The notes under the pieces were generated by a model, which worked only from the letters and a program-made list of their open reading frames with translations, was not told where the DNA came from and did not search any database. A DNA stretch of 8,351 bases from JACMLD01 sp964245425 (GTDB lineage: Bacteria > Bacteroidota > Bacteroidia > Chitinophagales > Chitinophagaceae): contig CAXTMV010000244.1 in NCBI GenBank assembly GCA_964245425.1, positions 1-8,351 on the forward strand, given 5' to 3'. The position numbers were made by a program, and so were the translations under genes. The first letter of the stretch is position 1, and every line of letters starts with the position of its first letter. Positions 6,115 to 8,351 of this stretch are shown here, in pieces.

Positions 6115-7660
6115 GGTTACCAAAGTATTCCACCTTTACATCGGCTGGCAGCTGTTTGGCAAATGCTGTCAGGTTGGTTCTCAGTAAGGCGGCATCGCTG
6201 GCAGTAATGCCGTAGAAACTTACTTTGATGTCTCCGCAGATATAATTATAAGGCATTTCCCAGGTAGCGCATTTTATCCATTGGGCGGGCAGGTCCTTAT
6301 CAAACCAGGAATCATACATAACGGCAACCTTTGTCTGGTTTTTAGTCACCAGCGACCGTAGAAAATCATTGTCCCAGAAACCCAGCTTTCGGGCATTGGC
6401 TACTTCATTATTACCCAGGCCCCACATATCAATGGTATTCAGATCCGCCATATAACTGATGGCCCCCACATCATTGGCAGCCACCGTTTGCCCATGGTAA
6501 TAACTGTTCAGGAACAGGCCCATCTGGTACTGCTGTTCATAAATATTATAAATGGCACGCAGCGAGTTGCGGAAAGAATTAAGCCCGCGTACCGGCAGGC
6601 TGTAAAACAATACGGCCGCCATGCCAATGGGTATCAGCTGCCGTTTTATACCCGGCAGGCCGTTTTGCTGGAACCATTGTAGGCCCATTTTAGACAGCTG
6701 CAGGGTGCCGAGTACTATCAGGTAGGCTTCGTACCGGTAAAACCAGCCGAAAGAAGCAAAAACAGCATGCATGAGGCCGGCAATGATCAGCATGGAAAGT
6801 ATCCAGCCATCGCGGTCATATTTTTTTGCCTGTAGTTTTATAAAGACAATGATCATCGATATTACTATGAGCGCGCTGATACTGCTGGTGGCCTGTAGCA
6901 CACTGGTGCCGCCATTCAGGAAATATTTAAAATTCTGGTTTCCTTTTATGAGTATCGAATTGGGTATAAAATAGCCGCCATGCATTTTAGCATACAGGCC
7001 AAATAAAAGAAGCGGCAGTACACCTGCCATACCAATAACAATGGCTGGGCGCAGGCTTTTTTGCCAGGCCAGTATAGCACAGGCTGCTATAATAAAGGAT
7101 GCGTTCTCGTACCGGGTGGCTGTCATCAGGGCTGCCCATAACGCCGCCTGTGCGAGGCCGTTTTTTTTATCTTCCGTTAATACCGAAGCAATACTGTGCA
7201 CAAAAAAAAGGGTGAAGGCTATCTGCAGGGTGTGCTCCATGCCCAGCAGTGTAAGGGCTGGTATGGCGCCGGTAACCATCGTCAGCAGCACGCAGGCAAC
7301 TTTATTAAAAGAAGTGAGCGTTGAATAGTTGTTGAGTTCACGTTGTATGGCTACCAGCATCAGCAGGGTGCCCAGGCAGCTGATTACAAAAGGCATCAGG
7401 ATATGAATGGAAAATAATTTGAAGAACAAAGACAGCACAATGGTAAACAGCGGTGAAGATGAAGTGGATACAAAGCCCGTGGGCGTAATGCCCCAGTTAC
7501 CATGCAGTACCAGGTTTTTGGCAACCGCCATATGAATAAAAGTATCATCCAGCGGGTAACAGAAATGGCCGCCTGTTTTTTTCAGCGACAGGTATTCCAG
7601 CCCCGCAACCACAACAGCTACAAAAGACAAACCGGAAAGAAGGGGTAAAAACTTTTTCAT
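6098..7660 (-). CDS. Integral membrane GT-C-type glycosyltransferase (AftB/mannosyltransferase-like)
   Basis: This is a 520-residue polytopic membrane protein, predicted to transfer a sugar from a polyprenyl-phosphate donor on the outer face of the inner membrane. A first membrane segment (about 3-24) is followed by a periplasmic loop with the Asp38-Asp39 pair in YPLDDTFIHMAVAKNLVLHGNWG and then STSSSPLF (65-72). This is the usual position of the catalytic acidic residues in GT-C enzymes. Further hydrophobic segments lie at about 70-84, 86-105, 118-138, 146-160, 170-198, 205-223, 260-275, 286-303, 310-322 and 340-356. Conserved-looking polar motifs are GMEH (140-143), TRYE (182-185) and PNSILIKGN (233-241). 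A soluble C-terminal domain starts near 390 with DVGAISYMADLNTIDMWGL, typical of this class. It lies 44 bases behind the TolC-like gene on the same strand, so the two are probably co-transcribed. Donor and acceptor cannot be told from sequence. The final codons overlap the terminator hairpin. Confidence 0.8.
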   Translation of the reverse strand: MKKFLPLLSGLSFVAVVVAGLEYLSLKKTGGHFCYPLDDTFIHMAVAKNLVLHGNWGITPTGFVSTSSSPLFTIVLSLFFKLFSIHILMPFVISCLGTLLMLVAIQRELNNYSTLTSFNKVACVLLTMVTGAIPALTLLGMEHTLQIAFTLFFVHSIASVLTEDKKNGLAQAALWAALMTATRYENASFIIAACAILAWQKSLRPAIVIGMAGVLPLLLFGLYAKMHGGYFIPNSILIKGNQNFKYFLNGGTSVLQATSSISALIVISMIIVFIKLQAKKYDRDGWILSMLIIAGLMHAVFASFGWFYRYEAYLIVLGTLQLSKMGLQWFQQNGLPGIKRQLIPIGMAAVLFYSLPVRGLNSFRNSLRAIYNIYEQQYQMGLFLNSYYHGQTVAANDVGAISYMADLNTIDMWGLGNNEVANARKLGFWDNDFLRSLVTKNQTKVAVMYDSWFDKDLPAQWIKCATWEMPYNYICGDIKVSFYGITASDAALLRTNLTAFAKQLPADVKVEYFGNLIKTQ

Positions 7661-7704
7661 GCTACAGTGTACAGGGGATGGGTTATTAAATACAGGCCCG
7701 GGTT

Positions 7705-8351
7705 TTATTTTTTCATCAGCTCATCCATCGTAATGCCAATGATGGCCTCCATCTCCAGTTTTATGATATTGTAATCGTGAATGTATTCAAGCTGTCTTGC
7801 CTTTTCTTCCAGGTAAGAGCGGTAGCTTTTATTGTAATCATCCTGCTGAATGGCGCCTTCCTGGAAATTCTTTTCTGCGGTCAGGTAGGCAGTTCTGGCG
7901 TCCTGGGTTACCTGTGTCTGAAAATCGAGCTTTTGCTGGCTCAGCAGGTAATCTTCATATTTAGACAATACCTGTAGTTTTATCTCACGAAAATGCTGGT
8001 TCTTCTCTGCCTGGGCAATAGATAGATTTTCTTTTGCGATCTTTACTTCGTTCTTCCGGTCGCTTATCAGGTTAAAAGGAACACTGACGCCAAAATTATA
8101 TTTTGGGAAATAAGGAGAGGGGTTGGTGATAACAGTGCCGTTCGACAGGGTGGTGGTGGTATTCTTTTTTAGCGCGTACTCGTTGAAGTTACCCTGCACA
8201 GCAATGGTGCTCAACCATGCGCCTTTCGCCTTTTTTACCTGGTAGCCGGCAATGATCACCTTTCGATCGGCCAGTTCGTAATTGGGATTTTGCAAGGCCA
8301 GCGTAACCAGTTTCTCGCGTATATCGGTTACTGCATCGATAGGCCGTATGG
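7705..8351 (-). CDS. TolC-family outer membrane efflux protein, C-terminal part, 5' end outside window
   Basis: The frame stays open to the window edge; about 214 codons are visible. Reading in from the edge it gives IRPIDAVTDIREKLVTLALQNPNYELADRKV, which resembles the start of an OEP repeat (ALxNNPxLxxA). Next come an AVQGNF beta-strand segment, a Thr/Asn-rich loop, a second strand YNFGVSVPFNLI, and a long alpha-helical, coiled-coil-prone pair (about 8080 down to 7730) containing YLTAEKNFQEGAIQQDDYNKSYRSYLEE. This matches one OEP repeat of a TolC barrel-tunnel protein, either the second half of a normal protein of over 400 residues or a short single-repeat form. The TTG at 8293-8295 is an internal Leu codon, not a start. 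The usual LFDGG turn is replaced by NLISDRKNE. Partners would be an inner-membrane transporter and an adaptor, both outside the window. Confidence 0.82.
   Translation of the reverse strand, partial: IRPIDAVTDIREKLVTLALQNPNYELADRKVIIAGYQVKKAKGAWLSTIAVQGNFNEYALKKNTTTTLSNGTVITNPSPYFPKYNFGVSVPFNLISDRKNEVKIAKENLSIAQAEKNQHFREIKLQVLSKYEDYLLSQQKLDFQTQVTQDARTAYLTAEKNFQEGAIQQDDYNKSYRSYLEEKARQLEYIHDYNIIKLEMEAIIGITMDELMKK

Overview
The window looks like chromosomal DNA from a Bacteroidota bacterium, most likely near the family Chitinophagaceae. This rests on GC content that looks a little under 50% by eye, AT-rich gene starts without clear Shine-Dalgarno sequences, a Bacteroidota-style lipoprotein signal (lipobox cysteine followed by KK), and a sulfatase / GH53 / non-phosphorylative sugar catabolism gene mix. 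The taxonomic placement is an inference; no rRNA or marker gene is present.

Layout. Positions 1-6023 are all on the + strand: the 3' end of a sulfatase (1-643), a YghZ-type aldo/keto reductase (808-1797), two adjacent but divergent GH53 endo-beta-1,4-galactanases (1935-3116 lipoprotein, 3126-4127 periplasmic/secreted), a short-chain dehydrogenase (4317-5087, TTG start) and a fumarylacetoacetate-hydrolase-family enzyme (5172-6023). A long hairpin followed by a T-tract (6026-6114) closes this block. Two - strand genes converge on it: an integral membrane GT-C-like glycosyltransferase (6098-7660) and, upstream of it, a TolC-family outer membrane protein cut by the window edge (7705-8351).

How the genes may work together. 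The + block fits breakdown of plant or algal polysaccharide. The sulfatase and the two galactanases would act outside the cytoplasm on sulfated glycans and beta-1,4-galactan. The SDR and FAH enzymes match the last two steps of the non-phosphorylative L-fucose/L-rhamnose type pathway, in which a 2-keto-3-deoxy-sugar acid is oxidised at C4 and then split to pyruvate and L-lactate. No SusC/SusD pair, sugar transporter or regulator lies in the window, so a full polysaccharide utilisation locus cannot be claimed. The - strand pair looks like envelope glycan modification and export and is probably unrelated.

No gap exceeds 300 bases. The intergenic regions are nevertheless structured: a large imperfect hairpin after the aldo/keto reductase, a second hairpin whose right arm runs into the first GH53 start codon, a set of mutually exclusive hairpins plus a 17-codon leader ORF before the SDR, and the terminator hairpin between the convergent genes. 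The most interesting protein-level observation is that the second GH53 has lost most of the two cleft loops that the first one keeps. Most of the window is ordinary metabolic gene content, and I see no clear new defence, mobile or RNA-guided system.
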